The notes under the pieces were generated by a model that was not told the origin of the DNA, did no database searches, and saw only the letters and a list, made by a program, of their open reading frames with translations. This document shows, in pieces, positions 1 to 9,461 of a DNA stretch of 64,000 nt. The stretch is taken from assembly GCF_013377535.1 (NCBI RefSeq), contig NZ_JABCJE010000002.1:248001-312000 (forward strand), written 5' to 3'. The translations under genes and the position numbers were made by a program. Source of the DNA: Donghicola mangrovi (GTDB lineage Bacteria > Pseudomonadota > Alphaproteobacteria > Rhodobacterales > Rhodobacteraceae). Each line of letters begins with the position of its first letter. Within the stretch, counting starts at the first letter, position 1.

Positions 1-1314
1 GCGGTGCTCCATGCCCGCCGCTGTGACCCCCGCGTGGGAGAATGGCTGGCGGCGGCAGAGCCTGCGGACGATGTGCAAGCGGCCATGCTGCGCGAGGTGA
101 AGCGCGGCTATGACCGTGCCACCAAAGTCCCCGGTGATCTGGCCGAGGCGCTGGCCCGTGTGACCAGCCGTGCCCAGGGAATCTGGGCCAAGGCCCGCGC
201 GTCCGAGGATGTGGCGGCCTTCCTTCCGATCCTGTCCGAGGTGGTCGACCTGCGCCGCCAAGAGGCTGCGGCCTTGGGTGGCGAGATCGCCTATGATGCG
301 CTGCTGGATGACTATGAACCCGGTATTACTGGCGCCGAGATTGCCGAGCTGTTCGATGCCATGCGCCCCCGTCTGGTGGCGTTGCGCGATCAGGTGCTGG
401 CGAACCCCCATGGTGAGCGTCTGAGCGGGTCGTTTGACCCCGCGATCCAGATGGCGCTGGCCGAGGAAGTTGCCGTCGCCTTTGGGTATGACCTGAACCA
501 CGGGCGCATCGACAAGGCGGTGCATCCGTTCAGCTCTGGCAGTGGTCTGGATGTGCGGATCACAACGCGGACGGCTGCAGATGATCCGTTCAACTGCCTC
601 TACTCGACGATCCACGAGGTTGGGCACGCCTGCTATGAGCAGAACATCGACCGCGCCTATCTGCTGAGCCCGCTTGGTCATGGCGTGTCCATGGGCGTCC
701 ATGAAAGCCAGAGCCGGATTTACGAGAACCAGATCGGGCGGGGGCAGGCCTTTACCGGCTGGCTCTATGGCCGGATGGTGGACCGCTTTGGCGATATCGG
801 GGTCAGCGACGCGCAGTCCTTCTATCGCGCGGTGAACCGCGTGCATAACGGCTATATCCGCACGGAATCGGACGAGGTGCAGTATAACCTGCACGTCATG
901 CTGCGCTTCGATCTGGAGCGGGCGCTGTTCAGCGGTGATCTTCAGGTCAACGATCTGGAAGCCGCGTGGAACGACCGGTTCAAGGCCGACTTTGGCTATG
1001 CGGTGGACAAGCCCTCTAACGGGGTGCTGCAGGATGTGCACTGGTCTGTTGGGCTGTTTGGCTACTTCCCGACTTACAGCTTGGGTAACGTCTATGCGGG
1101 CTGTCTGAACGCCGCGATGCGCCGTGATCTGCCCGATCTGGATGCGGCTTTGGGGCAGGGTGACACCACGCCCGCGACCAACTGGCTAAGGGACAAAGTG
1201 CAGCAGCACGGCGCTCTTTATGCCCCGCGCGAGGTCATCGAGCGCGCCATCGGTGGGACCGTTTCGCCGGAACCTTTGCTGTCATATCTGGAAGCTAAGT
1301 TTACATCCCTCTGA
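1..1314 (+). CDS. Carboxypeptidase Taq (M32) metalloprotease, 5'-truncated
   Basis: The reading frame is open from the first base, so the start lies upstream of the window; 437 residues remain of a family usually near 490-500. The zinc motif HEVGH is at nt 613-627 and is followed by the M32 signature HESQSR..EN, which supplies the third zinc ligand. M32 enzymes are cytoplasmic metallocarboxypeptidases that remove C-terminal residues from peptides. The C-terminal helical part is intact and ends at TGA. A perfect hairpin follows the stop. No partner gene is visible on the left, so operon context cannot be judged. Confidence 0.93.
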   Translation, partial: AVLHARRCDPRVGEWLAAAEPADDVQAAMLREVKRGYDRATKVPGDLAEALARVTSRAQGIWAKARASEDVAAFLPILSEVVDLRRQEAAALGGEIAYDALLDDYEPGITGAEIAELFDAMRPRLVALRDQVLANPHGERLSGSFDPAIQMALAEEVAVAFGYDLNHGRIDKAVHPFSSGSGLDVRITTRTAADDPFNCLYSTIHEVGHACYEQNIDRAYLLSPLGHGVSMGVHESQSRIYENQIGRGQAFTGWLYGRMVDRFGDIGVSDAQSFYRAVNRVHNGYIRTESDEVQYNLHVMLRFDLERALFSGDLQVNDLEAAWNDRFKADFGYAVDKPSNGVLQDVHWSVGLFGYFPTYSLGNVYAGCLNAAMRRDLPDLDAALGQGDTTPATNWLRDKVQQHGALYAPREVIERAIGGTVSPEPLLSYLEAKFTSL

Positions 1315-1321
1315 AAAGGGC

Positions 1322-1343
1322 GAGGGGACCCGAAGGTCCCCTC
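1322..1343 (+). terminator. Hairpin after the M32 gene
   Basis: A perfect 9-bp stem (GAGGGGACC / GGTCCCCTC) closes a CGAA tetraloop eight bases after the stop codon. There is no T-run after it, so it is either a weak intrinsic terminator or a 3'-end stabilising hairpin. About 40 bases further on is a small inverted repeat, ACAAACA / TGTTTGT (1383-1400). The rest of the gap to 1595 shows no gene. Confidence 0.5.
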
Positions 1344-1595
1344 CAGTAAGCGTGAGCGGCTTAATGTTACGTAGAGTAAAGCACAAACATATTTGTTTGT
1401 TAAGATGTATTACGGTGGCAACTTCTACATTCTTTGCAGATTTGCGCGACTGTTTCAGAATACTCCAATATTAAGCATCTTCGCAACGGTTTTCTCGCTA
1501 TGCGTGTTTTGCATAATTTTGCGATAAACGCGTGAATTTGTTTAACAAGGTAACGGGTTTACCTAAGAAATATCGCCCTGATACCTACAAATCTG

Positions 1596-3368
1596 TCAGA
1601 TTCCGATACCCATTAGGCCAAGCAGAACTGTCGCCAGCAGGCCGCCAAAGCCCGCGCCGCCATCATCGCTGCCACCGGAATCACCCGAGTGATGCGAGTC
1701 GTTCTGATCATCGGTCTGCTCGTCTTCGTCGACCTCGATCAGGGGCAGCACGTCCTCTTCGGAACGGAAGACCAGCGCGCTGGATGAACCATCGCTGTCG
1801 CCCGCTTCCAGATCGGTGCTTGCGCCGCCGTGCCAATCGGCAATCTCGTCCGCGGCGTCGTCGTTGCGGGCAAAGGTCAGGCGGATGATCTGGCTGGGTT
1901 GGGTGAAGTCCAGCTGGATGACGCCGTTCTTCACTTCGGGCGAGAAGCTCTCGCGGATGCCCAGAGCATAGGTTTCGGCCTCGGGGGTCTGGTCCACGTC
2001 GGGCAGGTCGGGCACACCGAACAGGTCTTTCCAGTTGTCGGGGGTCTCGCTGCGCAGGCTTTCGCCCCAGACTTCGGTGATGTCGCCCAGATTTTCCAGC
2101 GGAACATCGAGGCTGAACACGTCGCCGCGGAAGTCCGAAGGCGCGACCACGAACATCACCAGCTTGTCTTCGCTGTCAAAGCCATAGGTGGTGACGGCCT
2201 GATCGTTGTCCAGCTCGTTCTCTTGGAACCAGTCCAGAACCTTGGTGCCGTCGAGGCTCTCGGCCATCATGTCCTGCACCGAGCCGGGGGTGAACAGGTA
2301 GGTGTGGCCGTCGGTGCCCTCATAGCTGGAGCGGCTGGCGTGGGTCACATCCCAGCCGTAAACGCCCGAGGACGAAGTGCCCAGCGCCTGATATTCCGAG
2401 AACATCTGGAGGATATGCTCGCCCTGCTCGAGGCCGTAGGGGCGGTAGTCCAGCATCTCTTGGTAGTGCTGCTCGAACTCGACGTTGGAGCGGCCGTCCA
2501 GATCCAGATCCTCGAAGTCGTACTTGGAGCCTTCCTCGGTGGCGAGAAAGCTCTGAGCGGCCTCGACGCGGGACAGGGAGGCAGTGTTGTAGGCCGACAG
2601 CGACAATGAGGGGCGATCGATGCCGAGGGCTTCGGTCTCTTCTTCCCAGGCGTCCAGGCTGGCGTGCACGTCGTCAATGCTGGTGTCCGAGGCCTGCAGG
2701 GTCACCGCAAAACGGTGATGCACAACGGCGTCGGTCATGAGGATCGAGTCTTCGCTCAGGTGGTCCAGAATTTCCTCGGTGGCTTCGACCGAGCGGCCCA
2801 GCTGGACGTGCCATTCTACATTTGTCGAGGCGTCGGGATATTCGGCCTCTTTGTCCAGAACCACATCGCTGTAGACGTTAACGATGCCGGCATAGGTAGC
2901 CGAGCTTTCGATCTCGTCGCTGCCACCCATGACGGCGTAGTATTCGTTGCCAACCTCGAAAGTCAGCGATTTCGGCAGATCGCCATATTCGCCCGAGTAC
3001 AGATCATCAAGAAAGCCGCTCAGGTGTTCGCGCAGCAGGTCATGATCATCGGCGTAGCGGGCGGTGGGCAGAACAACGGTCAGGCTCAGGTTCTTCTCGA
3101 CACAATATTGCATCATGTCTTCGAGGTCGGGTTTGCCGTTGGTGCCTTCGGAATTGTAGAGGCCGTGATGTTCAAAACCGAACCGCTCGGGGTTCTTTTC
3201 GGCCATCGTGCCGCCCGGCCAGATCACCATGCCAAGGTCGGTTTGGGAGAATGCGTTATCGAATTGCTCAAAGCTGCGGAAGCTTACGTACCGTGCACCA
3301 AATGAATCACTCGAAATCGAGAGCGCGTCCGTGCTGATTTTGCCTTCGGTCATAAAACCTAGCGTCAT
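1596..3368 (-). CDS. Glycoside-hydrolase-like protein with acidic linker and hydrophobic C-terminal tail
   Basis: The start is placed at the ATG at 3368 because GGAG sits 7 bases before it; upstream in-frame codons have no ribosome site. The 590-residue product has no N-terminal signal peptide. Residues 1-330 look like a TIM-barrel glycosidase: WPGGTMAE near 50, and EVGNEYY at 138-144, where N141-E142 match the Asn-Glu acid/base pair of clan GH-A enzymes. Residues 330-530 look beta-rich, as in accessory domains of such enzymes. Residues about 540-570 are Asp/Glu/Ser/Gly-rich, and the last 20 or so residues are Gly/Leu-rich and hydrophobic. From memory, Rhodobacterales carry similar N-terminal regions in type I secreted proteins, but no RTX repeats occur here. 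Substrate unknown; the fold call is inference. Confidence 0.6.
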   Translation of the reverse strand: MTLGFMTEGKISTDALSISSDSFGARYVSFRSFEQFDNAFSQTDLGMVIWPGGTMAEKNPERFGFEHHGLYNSEGTNGKPDLEDMMQYCVEKNLSLTVVLPTARYADDHDLLREHLSGFLDDLYSGEYGDLPKSLTFEVGNEYYAVMGGSDEIESSATYAGIVNVYSDVVLDKEAEYPDASTNVEWHVQLGRSVEATEEILDHLSEDSILMTDAVVHHRFAVTLQASDTSIDDVHASLDAWEEETEALGIDRPSLSLSAYNTASLSRVEAAQSFLATEEGSKYDFEDLDLDGRSNVEFEQHYQEMLDYRPYGLEQGEHILQMFSEYQALGTSSSGVYGWDVTHASRSSYEGTDGHTYLFTPGSVQDMMAESLDGTKVLDWFQENELDNDQAVTTYGFDSEDKLVMFVVAPSDFRGDVFSLDVPLENLGDITEVWGESLRSETPDNWKDLFGVPDLPDVDQTPEAETYALGIRESFSPEVKNGVIQLDFTQPSQIIRLTFARNDDAADEIADWHGGASTDLEAGDSDGSSSALVFRSEEDVLPLIEVDEDEQTDDQNDSHHSGDSGGSDDGGAGFGGLLATVLLGLMGIGI

Positions 3369-3873
3369 CTGTTTGCTCCGCGGGTGCCTCGTTCCGGTTG
3401 GGGTGAGACTGTCCCTTTGGTTGTGGTCGACATCTATTGTGGTGCATTCACGGTAACGCAAAGGTTGAGGCTGGCTTACTGGTAAGTTCGCAAACAGGTC
3501 TTTGCAGTGACTCCGTTAAACCCTTTAAAAACTTGATAGTATAGACGGGCTGGAGAACCTGTATTTCTACCCCATGGGGGTGAAACAAATACTTTGGTGT
3601 AGGTAATCCTAAAGGGTAGTTCTCGGCATGGTTGTGCTAAAATACACCCAAATGGGGTCGCGATATGTCCGTAGGTGTGTGTGATATGACCCCAAGAAGT
3701 GGCACTGGGACCGATGCGGATACCGCGCAACTACCCCGACGGAGTAGGCGGGCTGGCGGGTTCCGGGACGAATCAATTGGTGGGCCCGCTCGCACTGTTA
3801 GCGCCCAACCACCCCCGACCTTGGTCGTAGGATTAGGGAATTTTACGACAGGTCCCGAAGGCATTCGGGCAAC
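3369..3873. other. Gene-free intergenic region with an operator-like palindrome
   Basis: About 500 bases separate the glycosidase-like gene from the terminator of the LysR gene. Short ORFs here lack ribosome sites and family-like composition. The clearest structure is a 22-base imperfect palindrome at 3564-3585, centred on ACCCCATGGGGGT and about 200 bases upstream of the glycosidase-like start. On the minus strand a TATACT hexamer lies just downstream of that palindrome (near 3537-3542), so it could be a repressor or activator site. No RNA gene was recognised. Confidence 0.4.
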
Positions 3874-3904
3874 AAAAAACCCGCCTCCGGAGGGGGCGGG
3901 TTTC
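3874..3904 (-). terminator. Intrinsic terminator of the LysR-type regulator gene
   Basis: Read on the minus strand, ACCCGCC pairs with GGCGGGT around a TCCGGA core and is followed by six T residues. It lies about 25 bases beyond the stop of the LysR gene at 3928. Confidence 0.85.
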
Positions 3905-3927
3905 TGATGGGTCTAGGGGCTGTCAGA

Positions 3928-4788
3928 TCAGGAAGCGTAATGCGTCTTTTGGTGGTCCGTCATACAGTCGCGGATCCACTCTCGCACCGCCTTGAGCACC
4001 GGATCGGACCGGCGGGTTTCGTGGTAGCACAGGTACATCGGATATTCCTCGAGCGGGGGCGCATCGATGATGCGTTCGAACAAGGGATCTTTGTCGCCGA
4101 TAAAGTCAGGCAAGGGCGCGGACAGCCCCGTTTCCGACGCCACGCGATGCAGCGACTGGAAGCTGTCAAGACGCACAACCGGCGGGCAGCCGAAATATTC
4201 GGTCGCCACACTGGTGGGCGCGTATTTGTTCACGGCGATGGGCAGACCTGCCCAATCGGTTTTCGACCCGGCCTCCTTGTGGGCGTAAAGGCCGAACCGC
4301 AGAACACCGGTCTGCGAGGCGATCAGGCGCCCGTGTTCGGGCCGTGTCGGGGTCATCAGGATGTCGTTGTCGTTCAGGTTCTCCTGATAGGAGTCCAGAA
4401 TGAACGACAGGTTGATCTCTGGATAGGCCGTCATGAATTCTGACAGGCGGGGGTACAGGATATATGTCCCCACGACCATCGGGACGCTGATGGTGATATT
4501 GCCGGACAGGTTGCCCGAGGTTTCCTCGTTCTCCTTGCGGATCGCGGAAATCAGGGCGCCGTCGAATTTCAGCGCTTGTTCGACGATGGATTCAAGGCGG
4601 GGGTTCAGAACCCAGCCTTCGGGGCGCTTTTCGAAGGGCGGGTAGCCCAGCGCTTCACCAAGGCGGGCCATCCGGCGAGAGACAGTTGCGGGGTTGGAAT
4701 CCAGACGCTGCGCAGCAGTCGCCATGTTTCCGGTACGGTAAAAAGCGATCAGATATCTTAGATCGTCCCAGTTCTTGAAGCTCGGCAT
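3928..4788 (-). CDS. LysR-family transcriptional regulator
   Basis: The 286-residue protein has an N-terminal winged helix-turn-helix (about residues 6-65; AAQRLDSNPATVSRRMARLGE is the recognition region) and a substrate-binding domain from about 90 to 275, the usual LysR layout. It begins at ATG with GAGG four bases upstream and ends before an intrinsic terminator. It appears monocistronic, between the glycosidase-like gene and gyrA, with gyrA upstream in the same direction. LysR regulators bind DNA as tetramers and respond to a small molecule; neither ligand nor target can be read from the sequence. The recognition helix has Asn-Pro-Ala in place of the common Gln-Pro-Ala/Ser. Confidence 0.88.
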   Translation of the reverse strand: MPSFKNWDDLRYLIAFYRTGNMATAAQRLDSNPATVSRRMARLGEALGYPPFEKRPEGWVLNPRLESIVEQALKFDGALISAIRKENEETSGNLSGNITISVPMVVGTYILYPRLSEFMTAYPEINLSFILDSYQENLNDNDILMTPTRPEHGRLIASQTGVLRFGLYAHKEAGSKTDWAGLPIAVNKYAPTSVATEYFGCPPVVRLDSFQSLHRVASETGLSAPLPDFIGDKDPLFERIIDAPPLEEYPMYLCYHETRRSDPVLKAVREWIRDCMTDHQKTHYAS

Positions 4789-4900
4789 GAACCCTCAACT
4801 TTGAAAATATACAGTTACGCTATTTTCCAAACGTTTCAGGCGCAAACAAAGGTTCACGCCTGACACAGAAATTTGAAGATTTTACCGAGCGGTCGGGATT

Positions 4901-7666
4901 TTAGTTCTCGGTGGTGTCCGAACCTTCGATCATCTCGCCGTCTTCGTCGCTTTGATCGGCGATACGGGCGACCGAAACCACCTGTTCTCCGCCAGAAGTG
5001 TTAAAGACCCGCACCCCGCCAGCACTGCGCGAGCGGAAGGAGATGCCGTCGATCGGAACGCGGATCGACTGCCCCTTGGAGGTCGCCAGCATGATCTGGT
5101 CGTCCAGCTCCACGGGGAAGGCCGAAACCACACCGCCAGACCGCAGGCCTTTGTCGATGGCCTGAACGCCCTGACCGCCACGGCCGCGCACGGGGTAGTC
5201 GTGGCTGGACGACAGCTTGCCCGCACCGCCTTCGGTGATGGTCAGGATCAGGTTCTCGCAAGCCGACATTTCGGCGTAACGGGTCTGATCGATGGTGGCG
5301 TTTTCGTTGGTGCTTTCGTCATCCGAGGCCTCGGCGTCGCCATCCACGATGCCCGCCACAGCGCGGCGCATTTTCAGATAGGCGGCACGTTCATCAGGCG
5401 ACGCTTCGAAGTGATGGATGATCGCCATCGACACAACGATATCGTCATTGGCCAGACGGATCCCGCGCACACCGGTGGAGTCGCGGCCTTTGAACACGCG
5501 GACCTCGGTGGTGGGGAAGCGGATGGCGCGGCCCGAACGGGTCACCAGCAGCACGTCGTCATCTTCGGAGGCGATGCGCGCATCCACCAGCGATACGGTG
5601 CCATCCTCGGGCAGTTTCATCGCGATCTTGCCGTTCGACTTCACGTTGGTGAAATCAGACAGCGCGTTCCGGCGCACGTCACCGGCGCTGGTCGCGAACA
5701 CAATCTGCAGTGCGTCCCATTCATCCTCGGGGCGGTCGACCGGCATGATCGCTGCGATCGAGACACCGACCGGGATCGGCAGAATGTTGACGATCGCTTT
5801 GCCTTTGGCGGTCCGGCCACCAAGGGGCAGGCGCCAGCACTTCAGCTTGTAGGCCATACCATCGGTGGTGAAGAACAGAAGCTGCGTATGGGTGTTGGCC
5901 ACAAAGAGGGTGGTAACAACGTCATCATCCTTGGTCGCCATGCCCGACAGACCCTTGCCGCCACGCTTTTGCGCGCGGAAGTCGGCCAGCGCGGTACGCT
6001 TGATGTAACCGGACTGGGTCACGGTCACGACCATGTCTTCGCGTTCGATCAGGTCTTCGTCTTCCATGTCGCCGGACCAATCAACGATCTCGGTGCGGCG
6101 GGGAACGGCGAACTGGTCACGCACTTCGCGCAGTTCATCGGCGATGATGCCCATGATCCGCTCGCGCGAGCCCAGAATTTCCAGATATTCGCGGATCGCC
6201 TTGGCCAGTTCTTGCAGCTCGTCAGTGACTTCCTGAACACCCAGTTGGGTCAGGCGCTGCAGACGCAGTTCCAGAATGGCGCGGGCCTGGGCCTCGGAGA
6301 GGTTATAGGTGCCGTCGTCATTAATAGTATGGGTCGGATCGTCCACCAGTCGGATGTATTCCGCGATGGATTGCGCGGGCCAGCGGCGGGTCATCAGCTT
6401 TTCGCGGGCTTCGGCGGCGTCGGCGGACGAACGGATGGTCGCAACCACTTCGTCCACGTTGGTGACGGCCACGGCCAGACCGCACAGGATATGGGCGCGA
6501 TCACGGGCCTTGCGCAGCAGATACGCGGTGCGGCGGATCACGACATCCTCTCGGAAGTCGATAAAGCAGGTCAGGAAGCGGCGCAGAGTCAGCTGCTCGG
6601 GGCGGCCGCCGTTCAGGGCCAGCATGTTGCAGCCGAACGAGGTCTGCATCGGGGTAAAGCGGAACAGCTGGTTCAGCACCACATCGGGGGTGGCGTCACG
6701 CTTCAGCTCGACGACGACGCGCACGCCGTTGCGGTCCGATTCATCCTGAACGTGGGCGATGCCCTCGATCCGCTTGTCACGGGCGGCTTCGGCGATCTTT
6801 TCGATCATCGAGGCTTTGTTCACCTGATAGGGGATCTCGGTCACGACGATGGCATAGCGGTCTTTGCGCAACTCTTCGACGTGGGTCTTGGAGCGGATGA
6901 TGACGCTGCCGCGCCCCTCAAGGTACGCTTTGCGCGCGCCCGAACGGCCCAGCAGAATGCCGCCCGTCGGGAAGTCGGGGCCGGGCACGTACTGGATCAG
7001 GTCTTCGCTGCTCAAGTCCGGAGTGTCGATCAGGGCCAGCGTGGCGTCGACCACTTCGCCAAGGTTATGGGGCGGGATGTTCGTGGCCATACCGACCGCA
7101 ATACCGCCCGCGCCATTGACCAGCATGTTCGGGAAGCGTGCGGGCAGAACGGTGGGCTCACGGTCCTTGCCATCATAGTTGTCCTGGAAATCGACGGTTT
7201 CTTTGTCGATGTCGGCCAGCAGGGCGGCGGCGGGCTTGTCCATGCGTACTTCGGTGTAACGCATCGCCGCGGCACTATCGCCGTCCATCGAACCAAAGTT
7301 GCCCTGACCATCCAGCAGCGTCAGCGACATCGAGAAATCCTGCGCCATACGAACCAGCGCATCGTAAATCGCGCTGTCGCCGTGCGGGTGGTATTTACCC
7401 ATGACGTCGCCCACGGGACGCGCCGATTTCCGGTAAGGCTTGTCGTGGGTATTTCCGGTCTCGTGCATCGCATAAAGGATGCGGCGGTGCACAGGTTTTA
7501 GGCCGTCCCGAAGATCCGGAATTGCGCGGCTGACGATCACCGACATCGCGTAATCCAGATAGGATGTCTTCATCTCGTCGGCGATCGAAACCGAGGGTCC
7601 GTGATGGATCGCGCGCGGCTTCGGATTTTCTTCTGCGTTTTCAGGGGTTTCCGGAGTATCGGTCAC
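4901..7666 (-). CDS. gyrA: DNA gyrase subunit A
   Basis: GyrA breaks and rejoins DNA in the A2B2 gyrase that introduces negative supercoils. The 921-residue protein contains the catalytic tyrosine in [10 protein letters not shown] (Y137), the quinolone pocket [10 protein letters not shown] (S98 and D102, matching wild-type E. coli S83 and D87), and the GyrA box QKRGGKG. The C-terminal beta-pinwheel is complete. An acidic insertion at about residues 760-800 (rich in Asp, Glu, Ser, Asn), inside that domain, resembles insertions I recall in alphaproteobacterial GyrA. The wild-type pocket residues give no sign of target-based quinolone resistance. The gene is divergent from usg across a 195-base gap. 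Confidence 0.98.
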   Translation of the reverse strand: MTDTPETPENAEENPKPRAIHHGPSVSIADEMKTSYLDYAMSVIVSRAIPDLRDGLKPVHRRILYAMHETGNTHDKPYRKSARPVGDVMGKYHPHGDSAIYDALVRMAQDFSMSLTLLDGQGNFGSMDGDSAAAMRYTEVRMDKPAAALLADIDKETVDFQDNYDGKDREPTVLPARFPNMLVNGAGGIAVGMATNIPPHNLGEVVDATLALIDTPDLSSEDLIQYVPGPDFPTGGILLGRSGARKAYLEGRGSVIIRSKTHVEELRKDRYAIVVTEIPYQVNKASMIEKIAEAARDKRIEGIAHVQDESDRNGVRVVVELKRDATPDVVLNQLFRFTPMQTSFGCNMLALNGGRPEQLTLRRFLTCFIDFREDVVIRRTAYLLRKARDRAHILCGLAVAVTNVDEVVATIRSSADAAEAREKLMTRRWPAQSIAEYIRLVDDPTHTINDDGTYNLSEAQARAILELRLQRLTQLGVQEVTDELQELAKAIREYLEILGSRERIMGIIADELREVRDQFAVPRRTEIVDWSGDMEDEDLIEREDMVVTVTQSGYIKRTALADFRAQKRGGKGLSGMATKDDDVVTTLFVANTHTQLLFFTTDGMAYKLKCWRLPLGGRTAKGKAIVNILPIPVGVSIAAIMPVDRPEDEWDALQIVFATSAGDVRRNALSDFTNVKSNGKIAMKLPEDGTVSLVDARIASEDDDVLLVTRSGRAIRFPTTEVRVFKGRDSTGVRGIRLANDDIVVSMAIIHHFEASPDERAAYLKMRRAVAGIVDGDAEASDDESTNENATIDQTRYAEMSACENLILTITEGGAGKLSSSHDYPVRGRGGQGVQAIDKGLRSGGVVSAFPVELDDQIMLATSKGQSIRVPIDGISFRSRSAGGVRVFNTSGGEQVVSVARIADQSDEDGEMIEGSDTTEN

Positions 7667-7861
7667 TGTGTCGCCTGTCCCAGCCGTTGCTTCTATATTT
7701 TGTTGAAGGGGTTATAGCAGAGCCAGCATATGGTGCGCAATGCCGCTGGCACCTTGCGTTGGCACCGCTCAGGGGTGGCTGCTAACACACTGTTTTTCTT
7801 GCCAGAAAAATCGGGTTGGCCTGTAATTTGAATCAGGGCAGGAAGAACAGGAGAACCGCAG

Positions 7862-8131
7862 ATGGAAAAGAGTGAAACGGAACTGCTTCTCAAGGGCTAC
7901 GGGCTGACCACAGCAGAGATGATTTACCGTATGCCCGATTACAAATCGGTGCTGAACACTTTTGTCTGGCAGGACTATGATCTGGCGCCCGACTACCCGC
8001 GAATGTTCAAGTTCATCGAGTTCTGGGAGCGCGAGATCGAAGGCAAGCTGCACACGGTGCGCTTTGCCCATCGCAAGCTGCTGAGCCCGACAGACTGGCA
8101 GCAGATCGTGGGCGAATTCCGCATCCATTAG
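7862..8131 (+). CDS. usg: Usg family protein
   Basis: The 89-residue soluble protein carries the Usg signature GYGLTTAEMIYRMPDY..VLNTFVWQDYDLAPDYPR. Usg is a small conserved alphaproteobacterial family of unproven function, named from its position upstream of other genes in Caulobacter. AGGAG lies 8 bases before the ATG. It is divergent from gyrA and convergent with dsbB. The call is firm at family level; no biochemical role should be assumed. Confidence 0.88.
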   Translation: MEKSETELLLKGYGLTTAEMIYRMPDYKSVLNTFVWQDYDLAPDYPRMFKFIEFWEREIEGKLHTVRFAHRKLLSPTDWQQIVGEFRIH

Positions 8132-8135
8132 GCAT

Positions 8136-8163
8136 AAAAAGGCGGCCCGTTCTGGGGGCCGCC
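8136..8163 (-). terminator. Intrinsic terminator of the dedA-dsbB operon
   Basis: GGCGGCCC pairs with GGGCCGCC (8141-8163). On the minus strand the hairpin is followed by five T residues, so it terminates the dsbB transcript. On the plus strand, just after usg, there is no T-run, though the hairpin could still shield that mRNA end. Confidence 0.85.
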
Positions 8164-8184
8164 GGTAGTGCCATATATAATGGC

Positions 8185-8652
8185 TTAGTGCTTGGCGCGG
8201 GCGGCCGCGATCCAGATCAGGCAGAACAGCGCCGAGAAGATCGCGTTGTAGCCCGCCATGGTGATGCCGAACAGATCCCACACGATGGCGTCGCACATGA
8301 CCACGCCGGTCGGCCCGTCAAGGCTGAGCAGGTCGGTCGCATTCATCCCCGACAGCGCATCGGCAGAGCCGGTGCAGCTGGTGGGGCCTTGCCACAATTT
8401 CTGCTCGACGCCCGCGTGATAGACGCCGATGCCGCTGGTGACCGCCGCCGCCAGCGCCCCGAGCCATGCAATGATGGCCGACGGGAACATCACCCCGACC
8501 GCCCCCAGCAGGATGGCCGCCGCATGGGGCCAGCGCTGCCACAGGCACATGGCACACGGCGGATAGCCCCCGATATACTGGAACCCGAAGGCCCCCAGTA
8601 GAATTGCCAGAGAACCAAAGGCCGCGAGGCCGATCAGGGTGCGTTGAGTCAT
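8185..8652 (-). CDS. dsbB: Disulfide bond formation protein B-like quinone oxidoreductase
   Basis: The 155-residue protein has four predicted membrane helices and the first periplasmic CxxC in PPCAMCLWQRWPH (near residues 32-36). A second cysteine pair lies in the long periplasmic loop: TSCTGSAD and VVMCDAIVW. In the family these residues reoxidise DsbA and pass electrons to quinone. Its ATG overlaps the stop of the DedA-family gene by four bases (ATGA), so the two are probably translationally coupled. No dsbA is in the window. Confidence 0.9.
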   Translation of the reverse strand: MTQRTLIGLAAFGSLAILLGAFGFQYIGGYPPCAMCLWQRWPHAAAILLGAVGVMFPSAIIAWLGALAAAVTSGIGVYHAGVEQKLWQGPTSCTGSADALSGMNATDLLSLDGPTGVVMCDAIVWDLFGITMAGYNAIFSALFCLIWIAAARAKH

Positions 8653-9227
8653 AGGTATTTTACCACGTAGAAGCCACCTATCAGGATGGCGAGGAAAAGC
8701 GCGAACACGATGCCCAGGCGCTTTTCGATGAAGTCGCGGATCGGTGCGCCGAATTTCTTGAGCAGCGCCGCAACAAGGAAGAACCGGACGCCCCGTGCCA
8801 CGACCGAGCTGACCATAAAGGTGGCCAGCGGCATTCCGGTCCAGCCGGACATGATCGTGATGACCTTATAAGGGAAGGGCGTCATCCCCGCGATCAGCAC
8901 GGCCCAGAAGCCCATGTCGTTGAAGCGGGTGTTGAACTCGGCCATCGCGTCGCCCTTGCCAAGGGCGGTCAGGATGGGTTGGCCGATCTGGTCAAAGGCG
9001 AAATGCCCGATCGCATATCCGAACAATCCACCGATCACCGAGCTGAGCAGCGCCACACCGGCAATCAGCCACGCGCGGTTCGGACGGGCCAGGATCAGGG
9101 GGATCATGATGACGTCGGGCGGGATGGGGAAAAAGGAACTCTCGACAAAGGACACGACGGCCAACGCCCACAAAGCGCGGGGATGTTCCGACAGGCTCAT
9201 CGTCCAATCATAAAGGCGACGTAAAAT
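8649..9227 (-). CDS. DedA/YqaA-family (VTT domain) inner-membrane protein, probable ATT start
   Basis: The protein carries the DedA/VTT features SFVESSFFPIPPDVIMIP, GYAIGHFAFDQIG and AGMTPFPYKVITIMSG with about five hydrophobic segments. Family members act in membrane homeostasis and lipid transport. The start is unusual: AGGAG at 9240-9236 lies 8 bases before an ATT codon at 9227, giving 192 residues that begin ILRRLYDWTMSL. As I recall, homologues begin MLRRLYDWT at that point. The nearest ATG (9200, residue 10 of this version) has only a weak site, and an upstream TTG at 9284 has none. It forms an operon with dsbB. Confidence 0.85.
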   Translation of the reverse strand: MLRRLYDWTMSLSEHPRALWALAVVSFVESSFFPIPPDVIMIPLILARPNRAWLIAGVALLSSVIGGLFGYAIGHFAFDQIGQPILTALGKGDAMAEFNTRFNDMGFWAVLIAGMTPFPYKVITIMSGWTGMPLATFMVSSVVARGVRFFLVAALLKKFGAPIRDFIEKRLGIVFALFLAILIGGFYVVKYL

Positions 9228-9375
9228 GGGTCTTACTCCTGCTGAAATCGCGCTAGACAGACCATGCTGTGGGGCGGCGGTCAATATACACGTCCGTGCG
9301 CACTCTTTTCATCACGGTTGTGTTTGTGGGGGCTTTACCACGCGCTCGGGTTGGGCTAGTCAATCGCTCACACTT

Positions 9376-9461
9376 GCCTGAGTGGCGGAATGGTAGACGC
9401 AGCGGATTCAAAATCCGCCGATGGTAACATCGTGAGGGTTCGAGTCCCTCCTTAGGCACCA
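9376..9461 (+). tRNA. tRNA-Leu (CAA)
   Basis: The 86-base gene has a 7-bp acceptor stem (GCCTGAG / CTTAGGC, one G-U), anticodon loop TTCAAAA with anticodon CAA, a long variable arm typical of class II tRNAs, a T arm GAGGG-TTCGAGT-CCCTC, and an encoded CCA end. It reads UUG leucine codons. It sits between the dsbB-dedA operon and a long gene-free stretch, a place where islands can integrate, but no second copy of its 3' end was seen in the window. Confidence 0.97.

Noticed and set aside
3476-3907. Short ORFs on both strands between the glycosidase-like and LysR genes
   Set aside because: No ribosome sites, mutually overlapping, and one runs through the LysR terminator.
4952-7501. An 849-codon open frame on the plus strand opposite gyrA
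   Set aside because: Composition is His/Gly/Val-rich with no known motif, and gyrA is unmistakable on the other strand.
4901-7666. Quinolone-resistance mutation in gyrA
   Set aside because: The pocket residues S98 and D102 are the sensitive-type residues.
9376-9461. Attachment site duplication of the tRNA-Leu 3' end
   Set aside because: No second copy of the 3' end sequence was noticed in the window by eye.
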